NCBI GenBank assembly: GCA_033675545.1
Contig: JAWDGP010005780.1
Span: forward strand, 82,501 to 146,500
Source of the DNA: Elysia crispata
Taxonomy: Eukaryota > Mollusca > Gastropoda > Plakobranchidae
Reading direction: 5' to 3'
Length of the DNA stretch: 64,000 bases
Shown: in pieces, positions 37,249-49,688 of the stretch
Layout of the letters: each line of letters starts with the position of its first letter
Position numbering within the stretch: position 1 is the stretch's first letter
Program-made: the position numbers and the translations under genes
Notes under the pieces: model-generated
Databases searched by the model: none
Seen by the model: the letters and a program-made list of their open reading frames with translations, nothing else
Told to the model about the DNA's origin: nothing

Positions 37249-39114
37249 CTGGGTAAAAGATGAGTAGAAGCAGTGCATATTGCATGTTTTACTAGTTTAT
37301 TTAAAACAAAAAGTCATATATGTAGGTTTCAGTTTATTTGATCAATCACAACATTAGATCTGTATTTATTATATTATAATTGACGTTTAACGCTTTTTTT
37401 TTTGCTCTGCAGATATGCTTGGTACATGTCCAAAAAACTTCAGCACTTCAGGCTGTGCAAATGGTTAGGAGAAAGATATCAGCATCCAAAAAGTGATTAT
37501 ACCCGCCAACCCAAAATTGAGTGTACACTTATCTGACCATTAGCAGTCCTGGAGGTAAACTTTTACAACGCATTGAAAAATGAGAATTTTTGTACAAAGT
37601 AAAATTGTTTGTCTTTATTGTTATAATTCATGGATCTATCAAGTAGCCTTAATTCTTGTGATGACATGTCGTCTTTATAATTTTTCACAAAAAAAAAAAA
37701 GAATCATATTGGTGGAGAAAGCCAGAAGATATGTTACAGATATTAAGACCAAGGAATTATGTTCGTAGATATTCAGATCTAAATACCTGACAACATACTA
37801 ATAGATTAAATGGACATTTTAATATATTTATTATGCCAATCAAGTATTATTTTAGTAGTTTATGGAAATCAACACAAGAATTGATCTCAGGTCCATATCT
37901 CTCCCACATCGTGAAAAGTGAAGTTAGAAATATCGTAGATTTTAAGAAAGGATTTATAATTATAGATCTAGATCTAGATCTAGAGATATCTAGATATTTT
38001 TCTGGAGCAGGCATAATAGTTACAAAATCTAAACCTAATTAGGATCTGGGGTACAGGATCTGGCTCTAGTATAATATTTAAAAATCTTGATCAGCTCCTA
38101 GATCTTGTCGACATTCTAAACATTTTGGTGAACATTGATGTCAAATGAGTGGAAATCGCCACTAAACCATTTCCATGGCAATTATGACAACAAAATGTGA
38201 ATGTGAAGCATAGGAAGTTGTAAGTTCGCAATCTAAGCATGTAATCTCTTAATCAGATTTTGTACCATGTGAAGATGTTCTCTGTGATCTTTATTTCATA
38301 ACTTTAAGATGATTAACTTTCAGCATGTTAAAACTGTGCGGTGCGTTCGATAACTTCAAGGTTGTTGTTGGTACGCTGGAATGAAGCCGACAGTCGGTGA
38401 ACTGGAAAATAGCAAAATAAGTCTCGCGAGGCGAGAATGCACACTGAAACTTTTCTTTCGTCTTAGAGAGTTCGATTCTATCAACGTTAGGCCACGCCTA
38501 CTTCAATTGGTGAGTCGAGGAAGTACTTCTAGTAGAGATCTGCTAGGACTCACACAATCTCAGCTTCTGACACCGTCCAGGCAAGAAAAGTTAATGAGGC
38601 ACAGCAAATTCGCGGTTAAAAATATTGATCGATAAAATTATAGACTTCTATTACTTAAGCCATTTACATTTGTTCTTTTGCAATCAAATCGAATTCTGCG
38701 AGCTAGATTTAATTCCCAAGTGTAGTGGCCAGTGCAGTCATTGCAGTGGGGCCTTTGGATGATATCAAGATTCTATGGGGCAAGGTGTCTTCCTGTCTGT
38801 TTAGATCGAGTATAGTCCTAGGAAGTAGATCTACGTCAACCTCCTTTCGAATAGTTTATGCGTTAGGTTTAAAGTGTAGACGTACAAATACAACTTTCAA
38901 ATCTCATCAGACAAGATTGCTCAGCTTAGGGATTGACAGAAGTGCAGATCAGTGCTGCACCCGGACCTACAGAACTGTAATTACTAATAAAAGACAGGTT
39001 ATTGTAGAAGCTACCTTTAGACAGCTCTCTTTCTGCTCTAACTTAACAAGAGAGTCGAGATCTACATCAAGTGTTTGGTCAACATCGGGACGGTCTTTTT
39101 CCTCATACACAGAT
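37249..39114. promoter_or_regulatory. Divergent intergenic region between the DNAAF8-like gene and SCCPDH
   Basis: About 1.87 kb separates the two start codons, and the genes point away from each other, so both promoters must lie here (unless a 5' exon lies further out). The stretch holds a run of alternating AGATCT/CTAGAT motifs at 37963-37992 and further single copies near 38060, 38100, 38530, 38550 and 38805-38835. No TATA box or other core element could be assigned with confidence. Confidence 0.4.
38381..38635 (+). other. Upstream ORF in the SCCPDH leader region
   Basis: An 84-codon ATG-initiated frame lies about 480 nt before the SCCPDH start codon. It is Arg/Ser/Leu rich and resembles no family I know. 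If this stretch is part of the SCCPDH 5' leader, the frame would act as an upstream ORF that lowers translation of the main frame. It could equally be chance, or be removed by splicing. Confidence 0.2.
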
Positions 39115-40389
39115 ATGGCTGAAAAGAAATACGATCTAGTTGTCTATGGAGCTACCGGCTTCACAGGACAGTACACTGTAGATGAAGTCGCAAGAGTTGC
39201 TGAGAGTGAGAATTTAACTTGGGCTGTAGCCGGAAGAAACATGGCCAAACTGCAGAAAGTTTTGAGTGAAGCCTCCGGTAGGACTGGGAAAAACTTGGAA
39301 GAAATCCCAATAATAATTGCTGATTCAAGCAGTACTAACTCTCTTGAAGACATGGCAAAACAAGCTCGAGTTGTCTTGAATTGTGTTGGGCCATACCGCT
39401 TTTATGGAGAGCCAGTTGTCAGAGCCTGCATAGAGCATGGTACCCATCATCTAGATATAAGCGGAGAGCCGCAGTTTCTGGAAAAAATGCAGTTGCTTTA
39501 CAATGGAAAAGCCAAAGAGAATGATACCTTCATAATTGGGGCCACAGGATTTGATAGTGTGCCTGCAGATTCTGGTGTGTTATTCATGGAGGAAAAGTTC
39601 AAAGATGGAAGGCTCACAAATATTGAGAGTTTTTTCGCCAGTCGCACAGGGCCTAAAGGTGGAGCTGTCAATACTGGTACATTGGAATCTGCAGTTTATG
39701 CCATTGCCAATTTGCATGAGATGAAGGATATCCGAGCTTTACTTTACCCAGATCCGATGCCTAAAAATGAATATAAACTTCCTAAACGTTTATTTTTTCA
39801 CAGTGAGCAGGTCAACAAATGGTGCCTTCCATTTGTGGGCAGTGATGAAACTGTAATCTACCGCACAGTGCGTGATCATCTAGCTGTCAAGAAAATAGAG
39901 AAACCTTTTCAATATTTAGCATACATGTGTATGCCCAACCTTTTTGCTGCAATTGGATTTATGTTTTTTGGAGCTTTTCTGGGGTTTATGGGTTACTTTT
40001 CTGCAACACGCTGGCTTTTGCTCAAATATCCCCACATTTTCACCTTTGGGGTTTTCAAAAAAGGTGGTCCTACTAAAGAACAAATTGATGCCAGTTCATT
40101 TTCTATGACATTTGTGGGACACGGTTTTGATTCTGTTGAAAACATGAAACCTGGAAGCAAACCAAACAGACTTGTTGTAGCTAAGTTAACTGGTCCAGAA
40201 CCGGGCTATGTGACAACTCCTGCCTGTATGGTACAATGTGGAGTAACAATCCTGAAAGATTTGAAGACCATGCCACACACAGGTGGTGTGTTGACTGCAG
40301 GTGCTGCCTTCTCAGGCACAAGTCTCATCCAGCGCTTGGAGAAACGAGACTTGAAATTCACAACTATCTCGGACACGATTGTCAACTAG
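39115..40389 (+). CDS. SCCPDH: Saccharopine dehydrogenase-like oxidoreductase (intronless)
   Basis: A single uninterrupted frame of 424 codons, against about 429 residues in the human protein. The ATG at 39115 was chosen because MAEKKYDLVVYGATGFTGQY matches the usual N-terminus: a strand then the dinucleotide-binding GATGFTG loop (residues about 12-18). Other family landmarks are HHLDISGEPQFLEKM (about 109-123), GFDSVPADSG (about 143-152), GPKGGAVNTGTLES and a hydrophobic hairpin-like stretch at about 276-297 (LFAAIGFMFFGAFLGFMGYF). The C-terminal half carries FSMTFVGHGF. The family is a membrane or lipid-droplet associated NAD(P)-binding Rossmann protein of uncertain substrate and is distinct from true lysine-pathway saccharopine dehydrogenases. 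The frame is open upstream to 38713 with no ATG. No intron interrupts the coding region, which could reflect intron loss or an old retrocopy. Confidence 0.93.
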   Translation: MAEKKYDLVVYGATGFTGQYTVDEVARVAESENLTWAVAGRNMAKLQKVLSEASGRTGKNLEEIPIIIADSSSTNSLEDMAKQARVVLNCVGPYRFYGEPVVRACIEHGTHHLDISGEPQFLEKMQLLYNGKAKENDTFIIGATGFDSVPADSGVLFMEEKFKDGRLTNIESFFASRTGPKGGAVNTGTLESAVYAIANLHEMKDIRALLYPDPMPKNEYKLPKRLFFHSEQVNKWCLPFVGSDETVIYRTVRDHLAVKKIEKPFQYLAYMCMPNLFAAIGFMFFGAFLGFMGYFSATRWLLLKYPHIFTFGVFKKGGPTKEQIDASSFSMTFVGHGFDSVENMKPGSKPNRLVVAKLTGPEPGYVTTPACMVQCGVTILKDLKTMPHTGGVLTAGAAFSGTSLIQRLEKRDLKFTTISDTIVN

Positions 40390-43300
40390 ATTTTTACTTT
40401 TAAAAATCAACTTAGTTTTCCATGCTTAAATTTTTTTTTTCTTTAACACTAGACAGTGAACTTCTTCAGACCATCTTGGTTTTTGATCATAAATTTTGTT
40501 CAGCTCTGGTGTATAAAAGTAAAAAAATGTATCTATAGGGGCACATTGTGCTGGACAGTTTGATTGCAACTAGAGGAAATACTGGTATGCTCCACAAACA
40601 TTTTTCAATACACAAAATTATGTTAAAACAGGTTTTGGCAATATTTTAAATAGTTTTGACTTCGAAGAAATGTATCAAGTTAATTTTGATATTTGTTTTG
40701 TGTTTTAATTTAGTTTTTTAAGTTTGATTCATAACATTGACAATAATTTTTTGTTTAGTGTGCACCAATACCATATTTTTTTAGCTATTCTGCACACAAT
40801 ACATTTTATTTTTTTCTAACTTTCTTTTTCAGTTTAGCCCACTATGTGTACTTGTAGTGGTTTACTTGTAACAATCAATTTGATCATAAACAGTCATACC
40901 ATGACTTAAGTTTGCTTTTATATGGATCAAGATAGCATACCCATGATTAACGTTTTTCCCAGATATAATTAGACTGATTTTTTTCCCAGGATGTGGAAAG
41001 CAATTTCAAAATACTCTCTTTGATCTGAGTGGGTTCCTGCATGCTAAAGAAATTGATTAAAATTTTGGGATTTTTTTTGCCCTTGTAGTACTCTTACATG
41101 CATTAGTTCATTTTGAAATAAGCACACGTATGTATCTATTGTTTAGTGTTGCTTAATGTATAATTAAAAATTGCTAATCAGCTTTTTTTTTTAATTTATG
41201 TGGAGTAATCAGGGTGGTTGTGATCATTTTTTTCTGAGTTCCAGGCTTTCATTTTTTGTTAATTTTTATTGTTGTGTTTACTACATGTATTATTATTATT
41301 ATTCTTATTCTTATCATTATTATTATTATTATTATTATTATTCTTATTCTTATCATTATTATTATTATTATAGAATAAAAAACGAATGCTAATCTCTTGG
41401 GCACAACTCTATATAAGTCCAAGGATCTGTTGTATACGTGGGTGAAAGATGGAATAAAATAACTTAAGGTGTAAATAATCACCCAACTTGGATTTATATG
41501 GACAAAGAGCACAAAATTTAAAAGAGTATTATTATTATTGCCATCATTCTTTTATTATTAATACTTTTAGTCTTGTAATAGAATTTGAAATTGGAAGTGT
41601 AGACTGTACTATATACTGTCTGTAATCATAATTTTGTATAAAATAGAGCCTACAATATGTTTGGAAAGCTTCAAATCATAGATACTTTGTCTTATGTTGC
41701 AGAATCAGTTGTCAAAAATATTTTGTGCCTTTTTGATGTGAGGTAAAAGTTGATGCAAGTCTTCCAAAAAGAATCTGTGTCATTACAAAAACTTTTAAAT
41801 CTTAACAGTAAATTTGAGTTATCCAAGTTTTGCTGGAACCCTCCATATTACCAATACCATAAATGTAATTATATTTCTTCTAATTTTGAGGTTTACAGCT
41901 CACTTATTCTGAATTTTATTATTGGCATTGCTTACAGCTAGGCCTACTTAAAATTACTTGCAAGCTAAAACAATTTTTTATGTATTATTGAATTTGGTGC
42001 ATACACATATTATTTTTCCCTTTAGATTGAAGTATGGTAAGAATTTAGGCCTATTTCATATTTACTAAGATTTGAAGAGTGTCATAGTAAGACAAAACTG
42101 TTACTATAGTTTTTTTTACTAAACTTAAGCATTATGTGGAATGAAATTTGTTATCAGGAAATTTTTAATCCTTATATCTTGGGATACATACTGAGTGTCA
42201 TGTCCCATTTCCACGTGGCCTTGTTCTTGCATTGTTCCTCAGATTCAAATGGTGTCTCTTTTTGGGTGTTTCAACTATATATACAATATATAAATATGGT
42301 TCAAGACTTTTTTTTTTAATCTATTTCATGAATTTATCTTATTCACTGATAAATAACTTGCAGTGGCTTTTCTCACGAATCATAACCATTCTTACTATAT
42401 GAGTTGGTAAAAGGACTCCAATGGTTTTTAATACATGAATGTTACTAAGATATGTTTAAAATAATATTTAAGTTTGTTTGTTTTTGTTTATTTATTTATT
42501 TTTATTTTATTTTATTTTGCTCATTCAGGTCATTGTCTTATTTTTAAAATCTTTGAAATACACTGTAGTGCCCATGTTGCAAATTCTTCTATCTTTCTAA
42601 ATTTTGTCTTGTTAAAATAATTTGAAATTATTTAATCATTCTATTACAACAGGATTTTTTTTTTTTTTTTTTTTTAATTTTAATTTCCATTGAGATAGTC
42701 AGAGTTACTTCAGAATGTTATCACATTGTATTTTCCGTACGCAGCGTAGGGTTTGGTGCTTTTCATTTATTTTGCGCTCTTTATGTTAGTTTAAAATTAA
42801 AAAAAGAAGGCAATTATAATTATTGTTGATTGCAAATTCGGCATTGGGAGAAGAAAACTTTCCACTATCTTTAAAATTGTATTTGAAATAATAATAAGTT
42901 ATACTTGTAGCTACTTCAGATATATAAACATCATATAAATTTATCTACTGCATATAATGTTATGGTCAGGCAATTAACAAAATGTAATTATTTTTTTTCG
43001 TCTAAACTTTGATTTGATTTTTTGTAGCTTTCCCTCTTGTTTTTTTTTATATCCCATTTTAATTATAAGCTCCTATCATAATTATTTATATCACGTAAAG
43101 CCCTCAGACAAGAAAAGAAAAACTTTATTTTATGTTATAGTTCTGGAGTTATTCAAATTCAATTTCCTTTTAAATATAGTTATAGAGTGTTATATTCCAG
43201 CAAATATTTTGGCAACATTGACATTTAAATTTCAAAATTTTTGCTTTACATGTAATGTAATCAACTAGATAGTGCATTTACCTGAAAAAAAATTTGTTTC

Positions 43301-43575
43301 TAGTTGAAAAGTGTACATTTTTTTAAACTTTTTGTTCGTTTGTTTTTAGGTCCTCTAAATCACACTCTGTACTTTTGTTATAATATATTATGCACTAAAC
43401 TACAATTGTTTCTTCTTTTGCACAGTTTTTTGCTGGTTTTTTTTGTTCGTTTGTTTGTTTTTTGGTGTTGACAAATAATTTGACCTGTTTGCAAACATTT
43501 TTTTGCTCTAAGGATTTTCTTAAATTTTGATTTTTGTACCTCCTTTTCTTTTGGTTTTGTTTGAAATGAAATAAA
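40390..43575 (+). other. Probable long 3' UTR of SCCPDH
   Basis: AT-rich non-coding DNA follows the SCCPDH stop codon with no convincing frame. It contains an interrupted (TTA)n tract at 41288-41373 and a 16-T run near 42660. AATAAA occurs at about 41452 and again at 43570-43575; the latter is followed by T/G-rich sequence and is the more attractive cleavage signal. The true transcript end cannot be fixed from sequence alone. Confidence 0.35.
41288..41373 (+). repeat. (TTA)n microsatellite with duplicated TTCTTATTC segment
   Basis: Two (TTA)n runs, each preceded by TTCTTATTCTTATCATTATT, inside the presumed SCCPDH 3' UTR. Confidence 0.9.
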
Positions 43576-44309
43576 AGGGTCAGAAAACAAGAATTATTGC
43601 AGTGTTCTTTGTTTTCAGAGCTGAGATTTGACTAATATTAATTTGAAATTCGACTAGCTTTAAAAGAAAAAGACTTTAATTTCAAGGCTTATTTTTCGCT
43701 TTTTTTTCTGAGAATTACTGGTAATATTTTAGTTTACAAAAACAAATAAAAAAAGTGAAAAATAAAGAAAAAAGAATTTGAAATTATAGGTAGAATGATA
43801 ATGACTAACTCAAATAAAACAAACCTGTTTTAATTCATCTAGAGAAAATGACGTTGTTGCATTGTTTCAAAAGATGCTCTCTAGATAATGATTTTAAAGC
43901 ACATAATAATAGGTCGAGAGGTCCTTATAGGACCCGGATAGCTAATTCTGTATGAAAGTACACATGATTAAAAGAAGAGTAAATGAAATGTTAATTCCCC
44001 CCCCCCCCCCCAAAAAAAAAAAGGAGCGGTTGGGAGATACATGTATATATTTTCAAGAAAACTTTAAGTGAAAGATTGATAAACTTTTTACATATTCCTA
44101 AAATGCCAGGGTTTACTTGGCAGATATAAAGCAAAGTATTTGATGAGCTTTAATTTGGCGCCAAAAATTCAACTCAAAATAAAAGGACATGGAAAGAAAG
44201 AAATGAGCACCACAAGAGGCTTAGATAAATTTATCATCAAAACCGACTTTTCGTCTTTTTTTTTTGTTTTGGTTTTTTTATTTCACTCATGATTTTCCTT
44301 GAAATGGTT

Positions 44310-44319
44310 ATTATTATTA

Positions 44320-44410
<91 letters not shown>

Positions 44411-44411
44411 G
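44310..44411 (+). repeat. (TTA)n/(TAA)n inverted microsatellite
   Basis: About 20 TTA units run directly into about 12 TAA units. The two parts are complementary, so single strands can fold into a hairpin of about 36 bp with almost no loop. Confidence 0.9.
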
Positions 44412-47400
44412 TCACATACGGTACTTCATTCTCATTCTCATTCAAACTAAATATAGTTGAAAACTAAGTAAAATAGAAAGCACCGTTACAGTATTTCATG
44501 TTTTTTTCTCATTTGGAAAGATATTCATCAAATGTGTTATACATAAAAACGGAAAACAATTTTTAAAACTCTTCGAAAACCAAAATATCCAATATTGCTA
44601 ATTTTAGTGTTTTGTCACTTCAGAGACTAAAGCTACAAATAAACAACAACCCATTTCATGAAGGAAGTATGTAGGCCTTGTATATAATTGAGAGATTACA
44701 AATCTACCAGAAAATCTTTACAGGAAGAGAAAACAAAGAAAGGAGAATGACACTTTGATAAATGTAATATCTAATTGCCTATGTTGTAAATTCTGATTTC
44801 TTTAGGAGCCAGGATGCTAGTTCTAGTGAGCTATTTAAAAGCATTGACGTTCGAGCTGTTATGTCGAAACAATTACAGATCTTAAGTCGTCTATGTCTAT
44901 GGTTTACTTCTATCTCTCAAGGCAATAAGGAAGGCGATGCTTTTATGTTGAGATTTTTATAAAGCATTTTGCATAAATTTCGAGCAGATGTCCCATTAAA
45001 GACGAGTTTACATCAAACTCAAAGGTTATTTTCGAGAGAGAAACATGCAATATTCAGCTTTGTCAAACCATAAAAATCAAATAGTCAAGTTGTGCTAGTT
45101 TAAAATATCGGAGATAAAACAATGCATATTATTATTATCCCTGAATCGTTCCTATTCAGACGAAATTTCTTGTCTCTTTTCTACTACTCAAACTAGCAGT
45201 ATTGAGCTGTGCCAACGTTAGGCTCTTTCATGTTTACATGAACATTGTGTTCTTAGTGCATAATTGTATTCAGTTTGTAAGCGTTCCAAGTTCCACCATT
45301 TAACTAGACCTCACACACTGTGCAAAATTTTAATAGTAATCAGGCCCCATGCTAAAAGACGGGATGATAAATTGTTCGTATGTGTTCTTAAGTAAATCAG
45401 AGAGGAGATTCAAATATTATCAGAATCCTTACTGATGTACTCAGTAGACTTTATTAATTAACTGTTCAATCAAACGGAGCGGATTTGCTAGAACCTCACC
45501 ACAGGCCCACTGGCTTACAGCAATTGTAGTAATCTTTACATAGTATACATACACACACATAAATAGAATAAGTGGTTTGCTGTATAGAATAAATGTACAT
45601 GTAATAATTAGGCTCAGGAGTAGGTAATACCTAAAGTATTGAAGTTAGAATATATATAACAAAGAACATCATAAAGCTAGTTAAACAAAGAATGTGCTGA
45701 TACGAGTAACAAAGGTCAAAAGTTATCAGGCATTTATGCAGCCCTAGAGTGAAAGATTTTTGTCTTTTTGCAATATGGACCTGATATACGCTTCTTGAGT
45801 CTGACCAGTTGCCTGGTATGACCGTGCATGCTCATTTTGGGAAGTTTAGACCACTCTCACGCGATTAATCCAAAGACCAGGTTAAACAAAAGATGGCACT
45901 TAAAGTAACATGTATTCATTGAAACTTACTTTTTACTGAGTAGATTAATAAGTCGTTTAGAATAAAACTGTTTCGAATTTCTTGCATTTATAGCAGAGGC
46001 CATGGAGTACACAGTAATACTAACTAGATAACTGAAGAAAGGGACATGGGGTAACCCAAGAAGCCCACTTGCAGATGCTAGTTTTGATACGATCAAATTT
46101 TAGCTATTTTTGTAACCCGTTTACCAAGCTGTCCAAATACAGAGTGATATGACAGGTAAAAATGGCAGTTACAGAGTGGACACAAGAAATTAAAATTAAC
46201 GGATGAAAGGTGTTGGTTTAAGGATTACCTAGAAAAAGCTATCAGTATCCTATATGAGATATATTTTTTGTTTAAACTTTGGATCAGTTTTGTTTTGATC
46301 TAAAGCTAGAGCGTCATTTGCGACACAAGAACATGAAGTCGGTGTACTAGATCGTGAAAAAAAAAAAGGCAACGGCTAAGAGAGTCCTCTGCCAGCGAGC
46401 ATGTAATCTGACGAGACGTTGGAGAAAAAGATTCTTCAGGAAACTTATGGAAGATTAAGCTTGAGATCATGAATGCAAAACGAAGAACGTTTAGCATGGG
46501 ACAACTTTATACCACTAAAATGCACAGTAAAAACTGATCATTCTGCTTTAGTGTACCATTCAACAATATTTTCGTTTTCTGTAGAGCTTATAAAAAGGTT
46601 ATGTATGGTTTCTCTCCCAAGATGTCATTTTTTTTTTTAAGAAAAGCTAATAATAGTGATGCAGTAATAACAAAGTTAACTTTAACAGGTGGGGACAACT
46701 TCATTTAAAAAGTCAGACCAAAGAAAAGTAAAAATTACCAACATGTTATGGTTTGTTCCATGTGTTAAAACCAATCTTGAAAGTGAAACAAAACTATTAT
46801 CGCAAATTAAACAATAAATTAGAATGCATATAAAATATTCCACGATGAAAATATTTTTCGAAATGGCACTAGTTCATACAACTGGAGATTGAGTACAAAA
46901 TCATCTTCCGAAAAAAAAAAAACAAGATTTTTGTTGATAGGTTTTCAACTGTTACAACCAAGAGAAACTAAATTGAATGATAACTCTTGGTTACATCGCG
47001 CAAATATGAAAAACATTTTTTGTGACGTTAAATTCCAGCAGATATCCCGAAATTGATTATCAACTAGACTTTGACAATAAGCATTTAAGCAGAATGTTTG
47101 TAGGAGCCGTTAAGCTTAAAAAAAGAAATACTTAAGAAACGAGACTCCACCTAATATTAATTTGGCTACTGAGACACCAATCCTTTTTGTTCTTTGTCAT
47201 CGGTTCAAGAGCAATCAATCAGATGTTATTATAGCAGGCGGTACAGATCTAAGCGCTAGAAGTTGTTTCTGAGGAAGTTATTTAAAGAGAGAGTGATAAT
47301 AGCAAAATATAGAGTTATTAGTGATTAATTATATTATAAAAGCCCAAAATTAATGGAAAAGTAATTGTTGTAATGTCATCTTCCCACACACATGCGCACA

Positions 47401-48113
47401 CATATATCTTTTATCATCAAATGGACTCAAGGAAACTTTATGAACTTCATTAATATGCTTTAAACTTACCGCTTCTACTTCAATGTTTCTTTATTTTAAA
47501 CCACATTGCTACATTAAACCAGGATCAGAAAAACGATAACACGGATCTATTTCATGATGTTTAAAAAATACATTGTTTATATTGTTCAAAGGCATCAGAA
47601 AATTAAAACATCAGTTTTCAACTATAATTTATGATAAAAATTTTTAGAATTAAATTCATCCCGAACTTTTTGTGCATGTCTATATTTTTTTAGTTATTCC
47701 TTCTTGTTTTAAAGTTGAATGAATTTTTTAAATACCTCCTGCATTCAATATGTTGAGAGTTTACACTTATTAGGTTTTCGTGTATATATATATATATATA
47801 ATGAAAGAGTTTAACGTCTGGCACAGCTCAATACTGCTAGTTTGAGTTGTGGAAAAGAGACACGAAATTTCGTATAAATAGGAATGATTCAGGCTTAATA
47901 TGCAAGAATGTACATTGGTGTGAAATTGTTGGCAAGAAAGGAGATCATAAAATGTGTATTAGTTCTCCTTGGGTTGAATTTTAAACGGAAAGCACGATTT
48001 TTTAATAATACTGATGGAGCTTACAAGTGAAACGTTTATGCGTTGAATTGATATAAGTTTGTTATTTCTTTTTTGTCCCGTAATTATAAAGTTGTGTTTC
48101 TATTTCCCTTTAG

Positions 48114-48116
<3 letters not shown>

Positions 48117-48203
<87 letters not shown>
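48117..48203 (+). repeat. (GA)n microsatellite
   Basis: About 43 uninterrupted GA units in the SCCPDH-La intergenic region. Confidence 0.95.
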
Positions 48204-48208
<5 letters not shown>

Positions 48209-48966
48209 AGGAAATGGAGCGAAGAATAATTGAAACAACAACATAATTATCTTTTCTGCACTTGAAGTTAGGATGTGAAAAAGAAGCAACTAATGAAAGT
48301 GTATCAGATGCCGGTGTGTTGAACAATTCCAGCGATTTTTAAAACGAGTACCTAACTGTTTTAAATGCTGCATTTTCTATGACACGATTTACGGTGGTCG
48401 TTGATATCTAAATGTCAATACTAAGTTTAATATGAAAAGAAGTTCCATTTGCGACATAGATGGTCAAGAATATGAAAACTTGTTTTGATAAAACATCGAT
48501 AAAAATTCATATATCGCGAAAAACCGTCGAGAGTAGCTTCCCTTCGCTTGGAACTTTCTCTTTTCCTGCTGTTCTAAATTTCGTATTGTTGCCGAATATC
48601 TTTATGAGGTCTGATTCACACGTGTGTGTTGCAAACGGTACGCAATGTTCGGTTTGTTCAAATTAATTTTAAAATAGATTTTCACATAAGAAATCTACGT
48701 CCTGTAGAAACACCTGATTTTTCGTGGTCTTATAATTAGCAAGAATCTTTGGCTCTAGTACATGTATCTAGATTCTAGGTCTAGAAACGAGATCGAGAGT
48801 CAAATAATAGCCATCCAATAGATAAACTCCTATCCAATTTCAAGAGTCAACTGGAGAGACCAAAACTAAGGTCTTCATCTAGAAGGGCTTAATCTTACTT
48901 AGTTCTAGATCTGAGGTAATTTTTTTTCTGTTTTTCTTTTTTCTAGAAACAAATCCAAATATTTCA

Positions 48967-49030
48967 AATAAAATTTGATAAAACAAGTTGTACGTCTGAA
49001 TAAAATTTGATAAAACAAGTTGTACGTCTG
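48967..49030 (+). repeat. 32-bp direct duplication
   Basis: AATAAAATTTGATAAAACAA + GTTGTACGTCTG occurs twice in tandem, followed at once by a TCTAGATC-type run (49032-49058). Confidence 0.9.
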
Positions 49031-49483
49031 GATCTAGATCTAGATCTCTAGATCTCTAGGCTTTTGCAACAAAGAAAATTATATGTTATATCTATCATTG
49101 TATTAATAATATAGATCTGGATCTAGTAATGCAGACAATTTAGATTCTAGAAATGGAAAATTAATCAGTAAATACGTTTTTACTCTCAAGGCCAGTTAGC
49201 AAATAGTTCCACTTTGTAATGTTCAAAAAGAAACAGATTTAGTCTAATTTTTATCTAGAATCTAGCCAAGGTTTTGTATTCCTTTTCACAGAAGGGATCA
49301 AGAAGAAAAATTCAACTTTGCAAGCTAAGACGATTAGACTTAAATCAATTTGTGACAAAAATGAGCTTCACATTGGTGGTGAAGACAACCGAAGTCGACA
49401 CAAAATTATTACTTTTAAAAGACGTTATAAATAAGTGTGGGAGTGATAATGAAATGATACCAGTCAGCTTTATTACATATGAC

Positions 49484-49688
49484 GGAAAGAGTTCCTTTTA
49501 GGTACGGACTAATTTACACACCAAAGAGGGCTTCGTTTGATCGGGACCACAGAAAAAGATTGGGCTTGGTTTTTGCTTGGGGTTACACAATGAAGAAAAA
49601 TTAATTTATTTCAGCCCTGTCGCTTATCTAACTTATTCCCCTTCTCCGGGCTTAAAAAAAACGTCCGTACCTAAAAGGAACTCTTTCC
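49484..49688. repeat. 26-bp perfect inverted repeat with 153-bp spacer
   Basis: Arm 49484-49509 begins GGAAAGAGTTCCTTTTAGGT, and arm 49663-49688 is its exact reverse complement. CATATGAC flanks both arms. The spacer has no coding signal. Confidence 0.85.

Noticed and set aside
38725..39114. Calling the SCCPDH start at the GTG at 38725
   Set aside because: GTG is not a normal animal start codon, and family proteins begin close to MAEKKYDLVV; the ATG at 39115 was used and the open extension is reported separately.
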